This document shows, piece by piece, positions 7,452 to 16,453 of a DNA stretch of 64,000 nucleotides (positions are counted from its first letter, which is position 1; each line of letters begins with the position of its first letter). Below the pieces are notes generated by a model that saw only the letters and a program-made list of their open reading frames with translations, was not told the origin of the DNA and did no database searches. Origin of the DNA: Halieaceae bacterium UBA5044 (GTDB lineage Bacteria; Pseudomonadota; Gammaproteobacteria; Pseudomonadales; Halieaceae). Made by a program: the position numbers and the translations under genes. The stretch is from positions 1-64,000 of the forward strand of contig DIBU01000004.1 in the NCBI GenBank assembly GCA_002416125.1. Direction: 5' to 3'.

Positions 7452-7853
7452 ATGCCCACCAAAGAACAGATCGACCACGCCATCAACGAACATTTTGACG
7501 CCTGGAACGCACAGGATCAGGCGCGCTGGTCAGCGAATTTTTCTGAGGACATCGTGTTTGAAGACCCCTACGGCGGCCTGCTCAAAGAAGGCCCGCTGGC
7601 GGTGCAGCAGAGCTGGGAAAACAGCTTCAAGAATGGCGACGTCTGGACGCTGGAGTGCCTGCTCAAGCAGGTCTGCCTGGATCAGGCGGCGCTGGTGGTG
7701 CGCTCCACCGGCACCGTCAATGGCAAGCCGGTGGTGGTGGAAGGCATCGAGATTTACACCGTGGACGACGCTGGCAAAGTGTGCCACATACGGACGTACT
7801 TCAATCCCCCGGAGGGCATGGAGCTGGACCCGTATTTTTCGCACCAGAGCTGA
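7452..7853 (+). CDS. NTF2-like (SnoaL-type) protein
   Basis: A 133-residue single-domain protein. It starts EQIDHAINEHFDAWNAQD, followed by FSEDIVFEDPYGG, and ends with a strand carrying KVCHIRTYFNPP, the standard shape of the nuclear transport factor 2/SnoaL/ketosteroid-isomerase fold. Such proteins bind small hydrophobic molecules or act as isomerases or hydrolases. The acidic pair in VFEDPYG may be catalytic, but the substrate cannot be read. A GGAG lies before the ATG. This is the first gene with the composition of the core chromosome. It converges with the oxidoreductase at 7862-8974. Confidence 0.8.
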   Translation: MPTKEQIDHAINEHFDAWNAQDQARWSANFSEDIVFEDPYGGLLKEGPLAVQQSWENSFKNGDVWTLECLLKQVCLDQAALVVRSTGTVNGKPVVVEGIEIYTVDDAGKVCHIRTYFNPPEGMELDPYFSHQS

Positions 7854-7861
7854 AAGCGGCG

Positions 7862-8974
7862 CTAGGGCACCACACTCACCACCACCTTCCCGCGCGTGCG
7901 GCCCCGTTCCAGGTAGCGGATCGCCTCGGGCACTTCCGCCAGGGTGAACCGTTGATCGATCACGGGCGTGAGTTGCCCGGCGTCCGCATAGCGGGCCAGA
8001 GCCCTTAGGTCCTCAGCGGTGGTCATTGCCAATAGTGACTCCAGCCGCTGGGAAACAAAGGGCGAGCGCACCACGGCGTGTAACGGCCGCGCCAGCGGGC
8101 CCCACCAGGGGTCTATCTTCATGGAGCCGACCAGCACCAGCACGCCATCCGGCTCGGTGACACCCAGTATGTCCGAGATGGCATGGTTGCCGACCATATC
8201 GATAATGGCGTGGTAGCGGGTGTCGCCTTCGGTGTAGTTCTGCTGCGTGTAGTCGATTACCCGGTCTGCACCCAGCGCGCGCACGAGCTCCGCATTGCGG
8301 CCGCTGCACACCGCCGTCACGGTGGCGCCCATGGCCTTGGCCAGTTGCACGGCATAGCTGCCCACGCCGCCGGACGCGCCGTTGATCAGCACGTGTTGGC
8401 CGGGCTGCACCTGCGCCTTGTCGCGCAGCGCCTGCAGGGCAGTGATCGCCGCCACGGGCAGCGCGGCGGCCTGCTCGAAGCTGAGGTTGGCCGGTTTCAG
8501 GGCCATGCCACCGGTTTCGCTGCGCACCACATACTCGGCGAAGGCGCCGTTGGCCACACCGAACACGGCATCGCCCGGCTCGAACCGTGTCACACCCGAG
8601 CCGACGGCTTCCACCACGCCAGCGAAGTCTGCGCCCATGCGTGGCGACTGCGGCGCATTCAGGCCGTTGACCAGGCGCAGCAGGTAGGGTGTGCCATGCA
8701 GGAAGTGCTTGTCGAGGGGGTTGACCGAGGCGGCATGCACCCGCACCAGCACGTCGCTCTCTGCCAGCTCGGGCTTCGCCACGGTCTCCACGGTGATGAT
8801 GTCCGCATCGCCGTAGCAACGCTGCATGACAGCCGTGAAGCTTGAAGCGCCGTCTGCCGCTGGGGGCGGTGGCTCGCAGGCGGCGTTGTAGCTGACGACC
8901 AGTGCCAGCGCGCCCACGGCCAGCACCACGGTGGCAATGAGCCCCGCCAGTATTTTGGCAAAAAGTCGATACAC
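7862..8974 (-). CDS. Membrane-anchored zinc-type (MDR) quinone oxidoreductase-like protein
   Basis: A 370-residue protein that starts at GTG 8974. Residues 7-28 form a hydrophobic helix (a signal anchor or signal peptide), rare in this otherwise cytosolic family. Residues about 55-150 are a GroES-like domain with VRVHAASVNPLDKH and MGADFAGVVEAVG. Residues about 170-300 are a Rossmann domain with INGASGGVGSYAVQLAK, the NAD(P)H loop of quinone oxidoreductases. The C-terminus ends LERGRTRGKVVVSV. No zinc-binding cysteines are evident, so an NADPH:quinone- or enoyl-reductase role is likelier than a zinc alcohol dehydrogenase. It diverges from the mannosyltransferase gene at 9117. Confidence 0.85.
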   Translation of the reverse strand: MYRLFAKILAGLIATVVLAVGALALVVSYNAACEPPPPAADGASSFTAVMQRCYGDADIITVETVAKPELAESDVLVRVHAASVNPLDKHFLHGTPYLLRLVNGLNAPQSPRMGADFAGVVEAVGSGVTRFEPGDAVFGVANGAFAEYVVRSETGGMALKPANLSFEQAAALPVAAITALQALRDKAQVQPGQHVLINGASGGVGSYAVQLAKAMGATVTAVCSGRNAELVRALGADRVIDYTQQNYTEGDTRYHAIIDMVGNHAISDILGVTEPDGVLVLVGSMKIDPWWGPLARPLHAVVRSPFVSQRLESLLAMTTAEDLRALARYADAGQLTPVIDQRFTLAEVPEAIRYLERGRTRGKVVVSVVP

Positions 8975-9116
8975 GGTGTGTCCCCCGGCCGATGGTCAAA
9001 CGTGTACTGTCTACGGGGCGGAGTTCTGCTGCAAGGTTTTTGCGATGAATGGGGTGTGTGGGGCGGTAAGCTGCCGTTTGCAAAGCATGACAAGTCTCCT
9101 GCGGGTGTGATACATC

Positions 9117-10241
9117 ATGGCCATGCATCGATCGTCATATTCCGCCGTCTCGGGCTCGTCGCCCTGTGCGTGGTTACTCTCCGCCTACCGTGCCGACAGC
9201 CACGCTGCCTGGGCAGACTGGCTGCTGGGCTCGCAGCCACAGTTCAATTGGCAGCGGCTGGAGCTGCCGGGTCGGCACTTCGCCTGGCGTATTCGCGGCA
9301 ATCCGCTGTCCTGGCTGGCGGCCCTGCCACCGCAACAGCCGGACCTGATTTTGGCCACCTCGATGGTGGACCTCGCCACCCTCAAGGGCCTGCACCCGCG
9401 TCTGGCGGCGGTGCCCACGCTTTATTACTTCCACGAAAACCAGTTTGCCTACCCGCTCAGCAGCCGCCAGCGCCACTGGCTTGAGCCGCAGATGGTGCAG
9501 TTGTATGGCGGTCTGGCGGCCAGCCGGCTGGTGTTCAACTCCGCCTTCAATCGCGACAGTTACCTGCACGGCGTGCAGCAGCTACTGGAGCAGATGCCTG
9601 ATGCGGTACCTGCCGGCATTGCCGACCAGCTGGCGCAGAAGAGTGGTGTGTGCCCGGTACCCGTAGACCCGGTGCCGCCGGCGGCGGAGCGCGACGGACA
9701 GTTGATTCTCTGGAATCACCGCTGGGAACACGACAAGGCGCCGGAGCTGTTCACCGAGGCGATGATTGCCCTGGCAGGGCAGGGTGTGGCATTCCGGCTC
9801 GCCTTGCTCGGCAAGCGCCCTTCGCGGGTGCCGCCGGCGTTGGCGCGCTTGCGCGAGGCCCTGCCGGAACGGATTGTTGCGGATGGTCAGCTGCCTGCGG
9901 ATGCGTACCGTGCGCTGCTCGGTAAGGCGGCCATTGCGGTGAGCACGGCCCGCCACGAGTTCCAGGGGCTGGCGATGCTGGAGGCGGCGAGTGCGGGCGC
10001 CAGGCCGCTGGTGCCCGATGCGCTGTGTTATCCGGAACAGTACCCAACGGCCTGCCGTTACCCGCCGGGGGATGTGGGCGCGCTGGTGTCACGGCTGCGG
10101 GACTGGCTGTCCGGTGGGCTGCCACCGCCGGTGGATGTGAGCCCCTGGTATGCCCAGCACCTCTGGCCGGTGTGGGCCGAAATGCTGGCCAATACGCAGA
10201 CGGTGATCGCTAACCCTTCGGCCCCATCAGCGCCCAGATAA
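9117..10241 (+). CDS. tRNA-queuosine alpha-mannosyltransferase-like glycosyltransferase (DUF3524)
   Basis: A 374-residue protein. Residues about 18-190 match the DUF3524 N-terminal domain: WLLSAYRADSHAAWADWL, DLILATSMVDLATLKGL, and YYFHENQFAYP, whose FHENQ box is the family hallmark. Residues about 200-345 are a GT-B/GT4 C-terminal lobe: LILWNHRWEHDKAPELF, and the sugar-nucleotide-binding end STARHEFQGLAMLEAASAG. Animal QTMAN adds mannose from GDP-mannose to queuosine at position 34 of tRNA-Asp. Bacterial homologues probably act on tRNA too, but the exact base is inferred. The 3' end overlaps the small PLDc_N gene on the other strand by 32 bases. Confidence 0.85.
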   Translation: MAMHRSSYSAVSGSSPCAWLLSAYRADSHAAWADWLLGSQPQFNWQRLELPGRHFAWRIRGNPLSWLAALPPQQPDLILATSMVDLATLKGLHPRLAAVPTLYYFHENQFAYPLSSRQRHWLEPQMVQLYGGLAASRLVFNSAFNRDSYLHGVQQLLEQMPDAVPAGIADQLAQKSGVCPVPVDPVPPAAERDGQLILWNHRWEHDKAPELFTEAMIALAGQGVAFRLALLGKRPSRVPPALARLREALPERIVADGQLPADAYRALLGKAAIAVSTARHEFQGLAMLEAASAGARPLVPDALCYPEQYPTACRYPPGDVGALVSRLRDWLSGGLPPPVDVSPWYAQHLWPVWAEMLANTQTVIANPSAPSAPR

Positions 10242-10389
10242 TCAGCCCCACCAGGGGCGCCAGTAACAGCAGCAGAATCCACAGCACTTTCGCCAGGCCT
10301 CCGGCAGAGCTTTTCGCCACCTTGATCACGGCCCAGATAACAATCACCAGCCAGATCAGCCCGAGCAGGCCACCTACTTCTACACCCAT
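10210..10389 (-). CDS. PLDc_N (phospholipase D N-terminal) small membrane protein
   Basis: A 59-residue protein read from ATG 10389 to TAG 10210, preceded by a strong AAGGAGG seven bases upstream. It has two hydrophobic helices: the first around GLLGLIWLVIVIWAVI, the second around LWILLLLLAPLVGLIIWALMG. This is the PLDc_N domain, which in cardiolipin synthases anchors the enzyme in the membrane but here stands alone, as in many proteobacteria. The role is unknown, possibly an envelope-stress or antitoxin-like membrane protein. Its 3' end overlaps the mannosyltransferase gene antiparallel. Confidence 0.8.
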   Translation of the reverse strand: MGVEVGGLLGLIWLVIVIWAVIKVAKSSAGGLAKVLWILLLLLAPLVGLIIWALMGPKG

Positions 10390-10536
10390 AACAACCTCCT
10401 TGATGAGGGTGGGGCGGCATCGGTGTGCGCCGTCCCGCGCCCTATGCGCTTCACTCTACGGAAAACACGCGCCCATAGCCACGTGCAAATCCGCCTTGCG
10501 GGTTGGCCAGTCACTGCGATGGAGTGCGCGTATTCG

Positions 10537-12081
10537 TTACTCGCCGCAGCGGTAGCTTGCGGCATCATCCAGCGGCCCGTGCCCGTCATGGATGGCGCGC
10601 AGGGGATAGGGGCACAGCAGCGCCGTTGCCGTGGCCGCCGCAGGGTCCAGCGTGTCGCGGGCCACAATCTGTGCGGGTGGCTCAGCCTGCTCTACCCAGG
10701 CATCCAGGGCCTGCAGCGGGTCGAACAGGTCCGGTGCGAGGCCGGGCGCTTCCCAGCAATGCCCGTGGCCCGGCACCATGAACAGGCGGGCGTGGTCAGC
10801 CAGCGCCTCGGCGCCGCCGTTTTCCGCGGCCGCGTCGTTGAAATAGCGGATGGTGCGCTGCGGCAGAATCAGCGGGTCTGCCCAGCCGTGCCAGATGAGC
10901 AGCCGCGTGCCTGCGGCGCGTAGTCCAGAGAGATCCACGTTGGTGGCATTGGCGCGCTGTGCCAGTGGCGAGGCCGCCATGGCCGCCGCTTCCGCCACCA
11001 CGTCAATGCTCGCCGGGTTCACGTGCTGGCCTGCGGGCACATTGCGGTAGATGTCGAGGAAACCCTGGGAGGCGTCTCTGCCCCAGGCGGGTTGGCCGTC
11101 ACGGCCGGTAATCCAGAACGGCCACAGGTGCTCGGAGCCCGGCGGCAGGCCGGGAAACAGCTGCGTATCGCCGTCGTGCGCGCCGCGATACAGCGCGGCA
11201 ACTTGTTGCAACTGCTCCGCGCTCAGGCAGCCGCTGTCGGTATTGGCTGTGCAGCGCAGCGCGCTGAGGTCGGGATGGCATCGCTCCGGTGTGGCGATCA
11301 GCCCGTCTTCCAGGCCGTCCAGCGCATCGCAGGCCTCGCGTACATGGGTGGCCAGGCGATCGATGTGTGCGGGGGTGAACCGGGGCTCACCATCGGGGGT
11401 CCAGGCCTGCTGGATCATCCACGCGCCCTGCACACCGGCATTGCCGGACAGGTCCAGAATCGGGCCGCCCGCGGCGATGCCGTCAAACAGCTCGGGATAG
11501 CGCTGCGCTGCTACCAGGCCCAGCCGGCCCCCGTTGGAACAGCCGGAGAAGTAGCGCCGTTTCGGGGCCTGCGCATAGTAGGCCTGAATCACCTCGGTGC
11601 TCAGGGTGGCCAGCGTCGGCAACACGGCCTCGGCCCACAGCGCAACGGCCTGGTCATCGCCACTGCGCGCCCAGTCGGTGTCCGAGGTCGGGGCCTGGTG
11701 GCCGCTGTCGTGGGCCATGGCGGCATAGCCCTGCTTCAGGGCTTCGTTGATGCTGTTGGAATAGCCCGGCTTGTCGGGCAGCAACTGGCCGCAGAAACCG
11801 CCGCAGCCGGCGAGCACGAATTTACCGTTCCAGTCTGCGCGAGGTGGCAGGCGCATTTCGAAGCCCACTTTACCGGCGGCCTGGCCGCGCACCCTGCAGA
11901 ACGCTGGCAGGTCGCCCGCGGGCATCAGTTGGGGCGTTTCCGTGAGGGTGACGCCTGCGGTGGCAGCCAGCGCCGGTTGCAGCGCGGCGCAGTTTGCGTT
12001 GTCGTTATTGGCGGCGAACGCCACCTGCGCCATGAAGAGTGTGCCGATGAGGCCGCCCAGCCGTTGCCAGTCGCTCGACAT
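10537..12081 (-). CDS. Tannase/feruloyl esterase family alpha/beta hydrolase, secreted
   Basis: A 514-residue protein. An N-terminal signal peptide ends around QVAFAANND. The nucleophile elbow GCSNGGR, the WNGKFVLAGCGGFCG segment, the Cys pairs, and the C-terminal VPGHGHCWE holding the catalytic His are all typical of the tannase/feruloyl esterase family (PF07519). In this family the Cys next to the Ser nucleophile forms a disulfide beside the active site. It probably cleaves ester bonds of aromatic acids in the periplasm or outside the cell. The substrate is not readable. It diverges from the SOUL gene. Confidence 0.9.
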   Translation of the reverse strand: MSSDWQRLGGLIGTLFMAQVAFAANNDNANCAALQPALAATAGVTLTETPQLMPAGDLPAFCRVRGQAAGKVGFEMRLPPRADWNGKFVLAGCGGFCGQLLPDKPGYSNSINEALKQGYAAMAHDSGHQAPTSDTDWARSGDDQAVALWAEAVLPTLATLSTEVIQAYYAQAPKRRYFSGCSNGGRLGLVAAQRYPELFDGIAAGGPILDLSGNAGVQGAWMIQQAWTPDGEPRFTPAHIDRLATHVREACDALDGLEDGLIATPERCHPDLSALRCTANTDSGCLSAEQLQQVAALYRGAHDGDTQLFPGLPPGSEHLWPFWITGRDGQPAWGRDASQGFLDIYRNVPAGQHVNPASIDVVAEAAAMAASPLAQRANATNVDLSGLRAAGTRLLIWHGWADPLILPQRTIRYFNDAAAENGGAEALADHARLFMVPGHGHCWEAPGLAPDLFDPLQALDAWVEQAEPPAQIVARDTLDPAAATATALLCPYPLRAIHDGHGPLDDAASYRCGE

Positions 12082-12305
12082 TGCAATCTCCCCCCAGTCA
12101 GTCCAGAGTTTCCACTCGCCGCGGCCGTGCCTGCAGGGAGCGACCCATGCCCATACCGGCCGACAGACTTATCAGGGTATCGCGGCCGAAGGGCCCTTTA
12201 CCTTACGCATTTTCGGAGCGCGTATCCATGCCAATGGCCTTGCCCCCACTCTACACTGTCACCCCTGCAGGGGTTGGGAGAATCACCCTGCGCTCACTGA
12301 AGCGC

Positions 12306-12935
12306 ATGTGCAGGCCGTTCGCTGTGGGCGCGTTCCTTACGCTGGCGGGGATGGGGAATGCTATGGCCGTTGAAGAAGCGGAATACGCCGTTGTGCAGGC
12401 GGATGAGCCCTTTGAGCTGCGCCACTATGCGCCGCATATTCTGGCCGAAACCGTCGTCGAGGGCGATTTTGAGGGCGCGGGCAGCAAGGCCTTTCGCCGG
12501 CTGTTTGACTATATATCGGGCAGCAACACATCGCGTGAAAGCCTCGACATGACATCACCCGTCGGCCAGCAGGCGGGCAGCGAGAAGATCGACATGACCT
12601 CGCCGGTCGGGCAGCAGCGGGTGGATGGCCGCTGGGTGGTGAGTTTCATGATGCCCGCGTCCTACTCCCTGGAGACGCTTCCGCAGCCGGATGATCCGGC
12701 CGTTACCCTGCGCCAGGTGCCCGCGCAGTTCATGGCCGCGGTGCGCTATTCAGGCTTCTGGTCGAAAGAGCGCTACCAGCAGCACCGGGAAAAACTGGCC
12801 GCATGGATTGCCGAGCAGTCCCTGACGGTGGTGGGTGAGCCGGTTTGGGCCCGCTACGACCCGCCGTTCATGCCGTGGTTCATGCGGCGCAATGAGATTC
12901 TGGTGCCCGTTCTCGAGCCCTCCGGCGACCGCTAG
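12306..12935 (+). CDS. Secreted SOUL-family haem-binding protein
   Basis: A 209-residue protein from ATG 12306, chosen because residues 1-21 then form a signal peptide ending [10 protein letters not shown]. An upstream ATG at 12228, with GGAG before it, would add 26 residues. The SOUL domain shows [23 protein letters not shown] at its start (identified by E-x-R-x-Y), [33 protein letters not shown] and a closing RRNEILVPV. Two TSPV repeats occur about 15 residues apart. SOUL/p22HBP proteins bind haem or porphyrin, and bacterial exported forms have no firm role. The last 4 bases overlap the convergent photolyase gene. Confidence 0.88.
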   Translation: MCRPFAVGAFLTLAGMGNAMAVEEAEYAVVQADEPFELRHYAPHILAETVVEGDFEGAGSKAFRRLFDYISGSNTSRESLDMTSPVGQQAGSEKIDMTSPVGQQRVDGRWVVSFMMPASYSLETLPQPDDPAVTLRQVPAQFMAAVRYSGFWSKERYQQHREKLAAWIAEQSLTVVGEPVWARYDPPFMPWFMRRNEILVPVLEPSGDR

Positions 12936-14437
12936 CGGCGTCGAGCGTGCCGGCCTTTGCCGCGCTCGATGTGCCGCCCCAGTATCCGCTCCGCCTCCTG
13001 CATCACCAGCGGGTCATCGCGCAGGGCCCAGAGCTGCTCCCGTGCCCGCCGGTGGGCAGCCTGCAGGTCGACGATGGGTGCCGGGTAGTCAAGGTCCAGC
13101 CCCAGCCAGGCCGATTCCATCGGCGCGATCGCCCAGGGCCGGTGAATCAGCGGTGCCTGCAGCGCACGCAACTCGGGCAGCCACTGGCGCAGGAACTGTC
13201 CGTCGGCATCGTGCTCCATGGATTGCTTGACCGGGTTGTAGATGCGCACGGTATTCATGCCCGTGACACCCGCCTGCATCTGGAACTGCGGGTAGTGAAT
13301 GCCGGGCTCGAAGTCCAGAAACAGGCGGGCGAGGTGCGTGGTACCCAGCCGCCAGTCCTGCCACAGGTGGTGGGTGAGAAAACTCACCAGCATGGCGCGC
13401 CAGCGAAAGTTCAGGTAACCGGTTGCGTGCAGGCAGCGCATGGCGGCATCCACGGCGGGAAAGCCGGTTGCGCCCGCTGCCCAGGCGTCGACATGTGCCT
13501 GGTTGCGTGGGCGCTCGAGCCGGGCGTAGCCGCGGTTCAGGTCGCGAAACTGCATCTCGCATTCCATCTCGAATTTCTGGATGAAATGGCAGTGCCAGTA
13601 GAGCCGTGACTCGAAGGCCGCCAGCGACCGCTGTGGGCCACCGCGGGCGCGCGCCTGCTGTAGCGCCTGCCAGAGCTGGCGCATGCTCAGGTTGCCCCAG
13701 GCGAGGTAGGGCGAGAGCCGTGAGCAGTGGTCGCGGCTGGCAACGGGGCTGGACAGGCTGGAGGCGTAACGCGTGTGGCGCTGTGAGAGAAAACTCTGCA
13801 ACCAGCCCTGGGCTTCGCTTTCACCGCCGCGCTGGAACGCCGACTCGTCGGCAAGCCAGGCGGGGTCGACGCGCCCGCGTGCGCGCAGGGCTTCGCTACG
13901 TCCACCCGCGCGCAGCAGGGCGGGGCGCGCGCTCTGCAGCGGCGGCGTCGCGAGCGGCTGTTGCATGCTTTGTTGCCAGGCGGCGGCCCAGCCCTGCCGG
14001 TTGCGCCGCCCGCGCTGCACACCGTTACTCGGCGACTCCAGCCAGGGTACGCCTGCCGCCCTGCAGAAATCGGCCACGGCGCGATCCCTGTCATAGGTGA
14101 TGGCCAGGCCGGTTTCTTCGTGGCTGTGCAGCGAGCCGAGGCCCACGTCCTGCTGCAGGGCCTGCAACAGCGGCAGCATTTCGCTGAGAAAGACATGAAC
14201 GCGGGTGCCCAGGGGTTTCAGGCGCCGGTTCATGTCCCGCAGTGACTGGGTGACAAAGCGCCAGTGGCGCGTGGCGTAGTGCGGGTCCGCAAGCAGGGAG
14301 GGCTCGAAGCAGTAGATCAGCAGCAGCGGCCGGCCGCTGGCGATCGCTTCGCAGAGGGGTGCGTGGTCGCTCAGGCGCAGGTCGCGTTTGAACCAGACCA
14401 CCGCGGGTGCCGTGCCCGTATCGCCGTGCCCAGCCAC
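12932..14437 (-). CDS. DNA photolyase / cryptochrome-family flavoprotein
   Basis: A 501-residue protein. Residues about 10-140 form the Rossmann antenna domain: [19 protein letters not shown] and [12 protein letters not shown]. Residues about 210-480 form the helical FAD domain: [73 protein letters not shown] and [15 protein letters not shown]. These fit a deoxyribodipyrimidine photolyase-like enzyme that repairs UV dimers with light. The FAD domain differs from E. coli PhrB enough that a cryptochrome-like subclass is possible. It lies 5 bases after the LysR gene on the same strand, so the two are probably co-transcribed. Confidence 0.9.
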   Translation of the reverse strand: MAGHGDTGTAPAVVWFKRDLRLSDHAPLCEAIASGRPLLLIYCFEPSLLADPHYATRHWRFVTQSLRDMNRRLKPLGTRVHVFLSEMLPLLQALQQDVGLGSLHSHEETGLAITYDRDRAVADFCRAAGVPWLESPSNGVQRGRRNRQGWAAAWQQSMQQPLATPPLQSARPALLRAGGRSEALRARGRVDPAWLADESAFQRGGESEAQGWLQSFLSQRHTRYASSLSSPVASRDHCSRLSPYLAWGNLSMRQLWQALQQARARGGPQRSLAAFESRLYWHCHFIQKFEMECEMQFRDLNRGYARLERPRNQAHVDAWAAGATGFPAVDAAMRCLHATGYLNFRWRAMLVSFLTHHLWQDWRLGTTHLARLFLDFEPGIHYPQFQMQAGVTGMNTVRIYNPVKQSMEHDADGQFLRQWLPELRALQAPLIHRPWAIAPMESAWLGLDLDYPAPIVDLQAAHRRAREQLWALRDDPLVMQEAERILGRHIERGKGRHARRR

Positions 14438-14442
14438 GTGGC

Positions 14443-15372
14443 TCAGCGTGTCCGCTTGCGGGCCTTGTCCCGCCGTGGTGTTTCCGGGGGGCTGTTCTGG
14501 TAGCGTTCCAGCAGGGTTTTCAGCGCCACCAGCTCGAAATGGCGTTTCGCGGTGATGGCGTAGAAGCGCTCGACAACCGTGTCCAGCACGCAGTAGCGCT
14601 GCAGCCTGCCGGACTCCAGTTCATCCTGCACCACCACCTCCGGTACCACGGCGAGCCCGCCGGAGTCGCGGGCCAGCAGGCGCAGCATGGCCATGTCCTC
14701 CACCTCGGCGTAGGGGTCCACCTCAACCCCGTGCTGTTCGCAGAGCAGGTCGAACTGGTTGCGGATCTCGCTGTTGGGGCCGGGCAACAGCAGTGGCAGG
14801 GTGCCGAGATTCTGCGGGAAGCGGAAGGTTTTCGCCGCTTTGCCCGGTGGGCCGACAATGCACACACTCTGTTCGGCAATCTGCTGGCAGCGCCAGGGTG
14901 TGGAGGTGTCTGCGGCCACGGCGCGGTTGGAGAGGATCAGGTCCAGTCTGTGCACGCGCAGCTGCTCCAGCAATTCCTCCAGGCTGGCTGAACGGATGAC
15001 CAGCTTGATCTTCGCCTCGCCAATCACCGGCCGCAGGAAGTTCTCCTGGAAGTTGCGCGACAGGGTGGCCACTGACCCGATGCGCAGCCGCTGCAGGCGC
15101 TGCAATTCGCCGCTCTCGGTGAGGGCCAGCAGTTCGCTGCCCAGGTTGAAAATGCTCTCGGCGTACTCCAGCACCAGATGGCCCACTTCCGTCAGGCGCA
15201 GGGAGCGACCATCGCGGCTGAACAACTCGTGGCCGAGCTGTTCCTGCAGCTGCTTGATCTGTGACGACAGGGCGGACTGTGATACGTGCAATTGCTGCGC
15301 CGCTCGCGTCAGGTGGCCCTCCTTGGCGACCACCCAGAAGTAGTACAGGTGGTGAAAGTTCAGCTGGCGCAT
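14443..15372 (-). CDS. LysR-family regulator of the NhaR type
   Basis: A 309-residue protein. The N-terminus [22 protein letters not shown] starts a winged helix-turn-helix of the NhaR subgroup, where the NYNHLYYFW opening is characteristic. The effector domain spans about residues 90-295 and contains [16 protein letters not shown] and [14 protein letters not shown]. NhaR controls the Na+/H+ antiporter in E. coli, but no nhaA is nearby. Here the gene runs with the photolyase and diverges from the DUF6671 gene, so those are the plausible targets. The C-terminus is basic (KARKRTR). Confidence 0.88.
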   Translation of the reverse strand: MRQLNFHHLYYFWVVAKEGHLTRAAQQLHVSQSALSSQIKQLQEQLGHELFSRDGRSLRLTEVGHLVLEYAESIFNLGSELLALTESGELQRLQRLRIGSVATLSRNFQENFLRPVIGEAKIKLVIRSASLEELLEQLRVHRLDLILSNRAVAADTSTPWRCQQIAEQSVCIVGPPGKAAKTFRFPQNLGTLPLLLPGPNSEIRNQFDLLCEQHGVEVDPYAEVEDMAMLRLLARDSGGLAVVPEVVVQDELESGRLQRYCVLDTVVERFYAITAKRHFELVALKTLLERYQNSPPETPRRDKARKRTR

Positions 15373-15377
15373 AAAAA

Positions 15378-15404
15378 GTTCTCGAAAAAAGAACGATATT
15401 ATCG
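15378..15404. promoter_or_regulatory. Paired inverted repeats in the LysR/DUF6671 divergent region
   Basis: GTTCT-N7-AGAAC (15378-15394) runs into the perfect palindrome CGATATTATCG (15394-15404). They begin six bases upstream of the LysR start, in an AT-rich patch of an otherwise GC-rich region. An autoregulatory operator for the LysR protein, and perhaps for the divergent gene, is the simplest reading. No classical T-N11-A box stands out more clearly. Confidence 0.4.
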
Positions 15405-15492
15405 AAAGTAACTGTTATACAAAATCCAGTCATGACCGCAGTATGGCGCGGTCGCAGCTGCCTGCCTGGGATACTATACGGTCTGTTCTGGA

Positions 15493-16338
15493 ATGATGGA
15501 TGATATGCGCGCACTCGCCGACCGCCCGATTGCCCTGCTCACCCGCCACGCCAAAGGCGACCTGGTGGCGCCACCGCTGGCGGCGTTGGGCTTTGTGCTG
15601 ACGGTCACCGATGCCTTCGACACCGACCAGCTGGGCACCTTTTCCGGTGAAGTTGAGCGCAGCCTGAGCCCCCTGGACTGCGCGCGGCACAAGGCCCGGC
15701 TGGCCTGTGAAATCACCGGCCTCGACCTGGGCCTGGGCAGTGAGGGCAGCTTCGGCGGCGGCCCCATGGCGGGCCTGGTGAACTGGGACGAAGAGCTCCT
15801 GGTGCTCTGGGACCGTCAATCCGGCCAGGAAATTGTGGCGCGGGCCGCGGGCCCGGTGCGGGTCGCGCCTGTCACCTGGGTCTCCGAGCAGCGGCTTGCG
15901 CAACAGTTGGCAGCCCACGGTGACGAGCAGGGCTGGATCGTTCGCCATCCGGGGGGCGTGAGCAAGGGGTTGCGCGGCGCGGCGGCTGTATTGCAGGCCC
16001 TGCGTGATACGGTGTCGCCGCAAAGGGCGGGCGGCGATCTGGACAGGCTGTTGATTGAGCCGGATCTCAGGGCCATGCATTGCCCTGAGCGCCAGGCCTA
16101 TATCCGTCAGGCGGCCGAGCAGCTCGCCCGGCGCCTGCGAACGCTGTGCCCCGCCTGTGCCGCCCTGGACTTCTGGGCAGACCGTTTCGAACCGGGGTTG
16201 CCCTGTGCCGAGTGCGCCGCGCCGACCTCGCTGCCGCTCACTGTCATACGCCGCTGCAGCGTCTGCCGGCACGAGCAGCGTGAGCCCCCGCCACAGGAAA
16301 CCGCTGACCCGCAGCATTGCGGCTGGTGCAACCCCTGA
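15493..16338 (+). CDS. DUF6671 protein with C-terminal double zinc ribbon
   Basis: A 281-residue protein. Residues about 10-210 match DUF6671: [55 protein letters not shown] and [13 protein letters not shown]. Residues about 220-281 carry four CxxC pairs (CPAC, CAEC, CSVC, CGWC), enough for two zinc sites. The family is widespread and without known function. The block of invariant Asp, His and Gly residues suggests an enzyme, perhaps on a nucleotide or sugar substrate, but that is a guess. It diverges from the LysR gene and is followed by ilvD. Confidence 0.75.
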   Translation: MMDDMRALADRPIALLTRHAKGDLVAPPLAALGFVLTVTDAFDTDQLGTFSGEVERSLSPLDCARHKARLACEITGLDLGLGSEGSFGGGPMAGLVNWDEELLVLWDRQSGQEIVARAAGPVRVAPVTWVSEQRLAQQLAAHGDEQGWIVRHPGGVSKGLRGAAAVLQALRDTVSPQRAGGDLDRLLIEPDLRAMHCPERQAYIRQAAEQLARRLRTLCPACAALDFWADRFEPGLPCAECAAPTSLPLTVIRRCSVCRHEQREPPPQETADPQHCGWCNP

Positions 16339-16453
16339 TGACCGGCTCGGCAGTGGCGCCTCAGTCGGCGCCGGTGTGCTGCGCCCGGTGTGCCAAGCCA
16401 GTTCAGTGCCCGCAGCGTATACTCAACCAGCAAAACCGGAGGACAGCATCACC

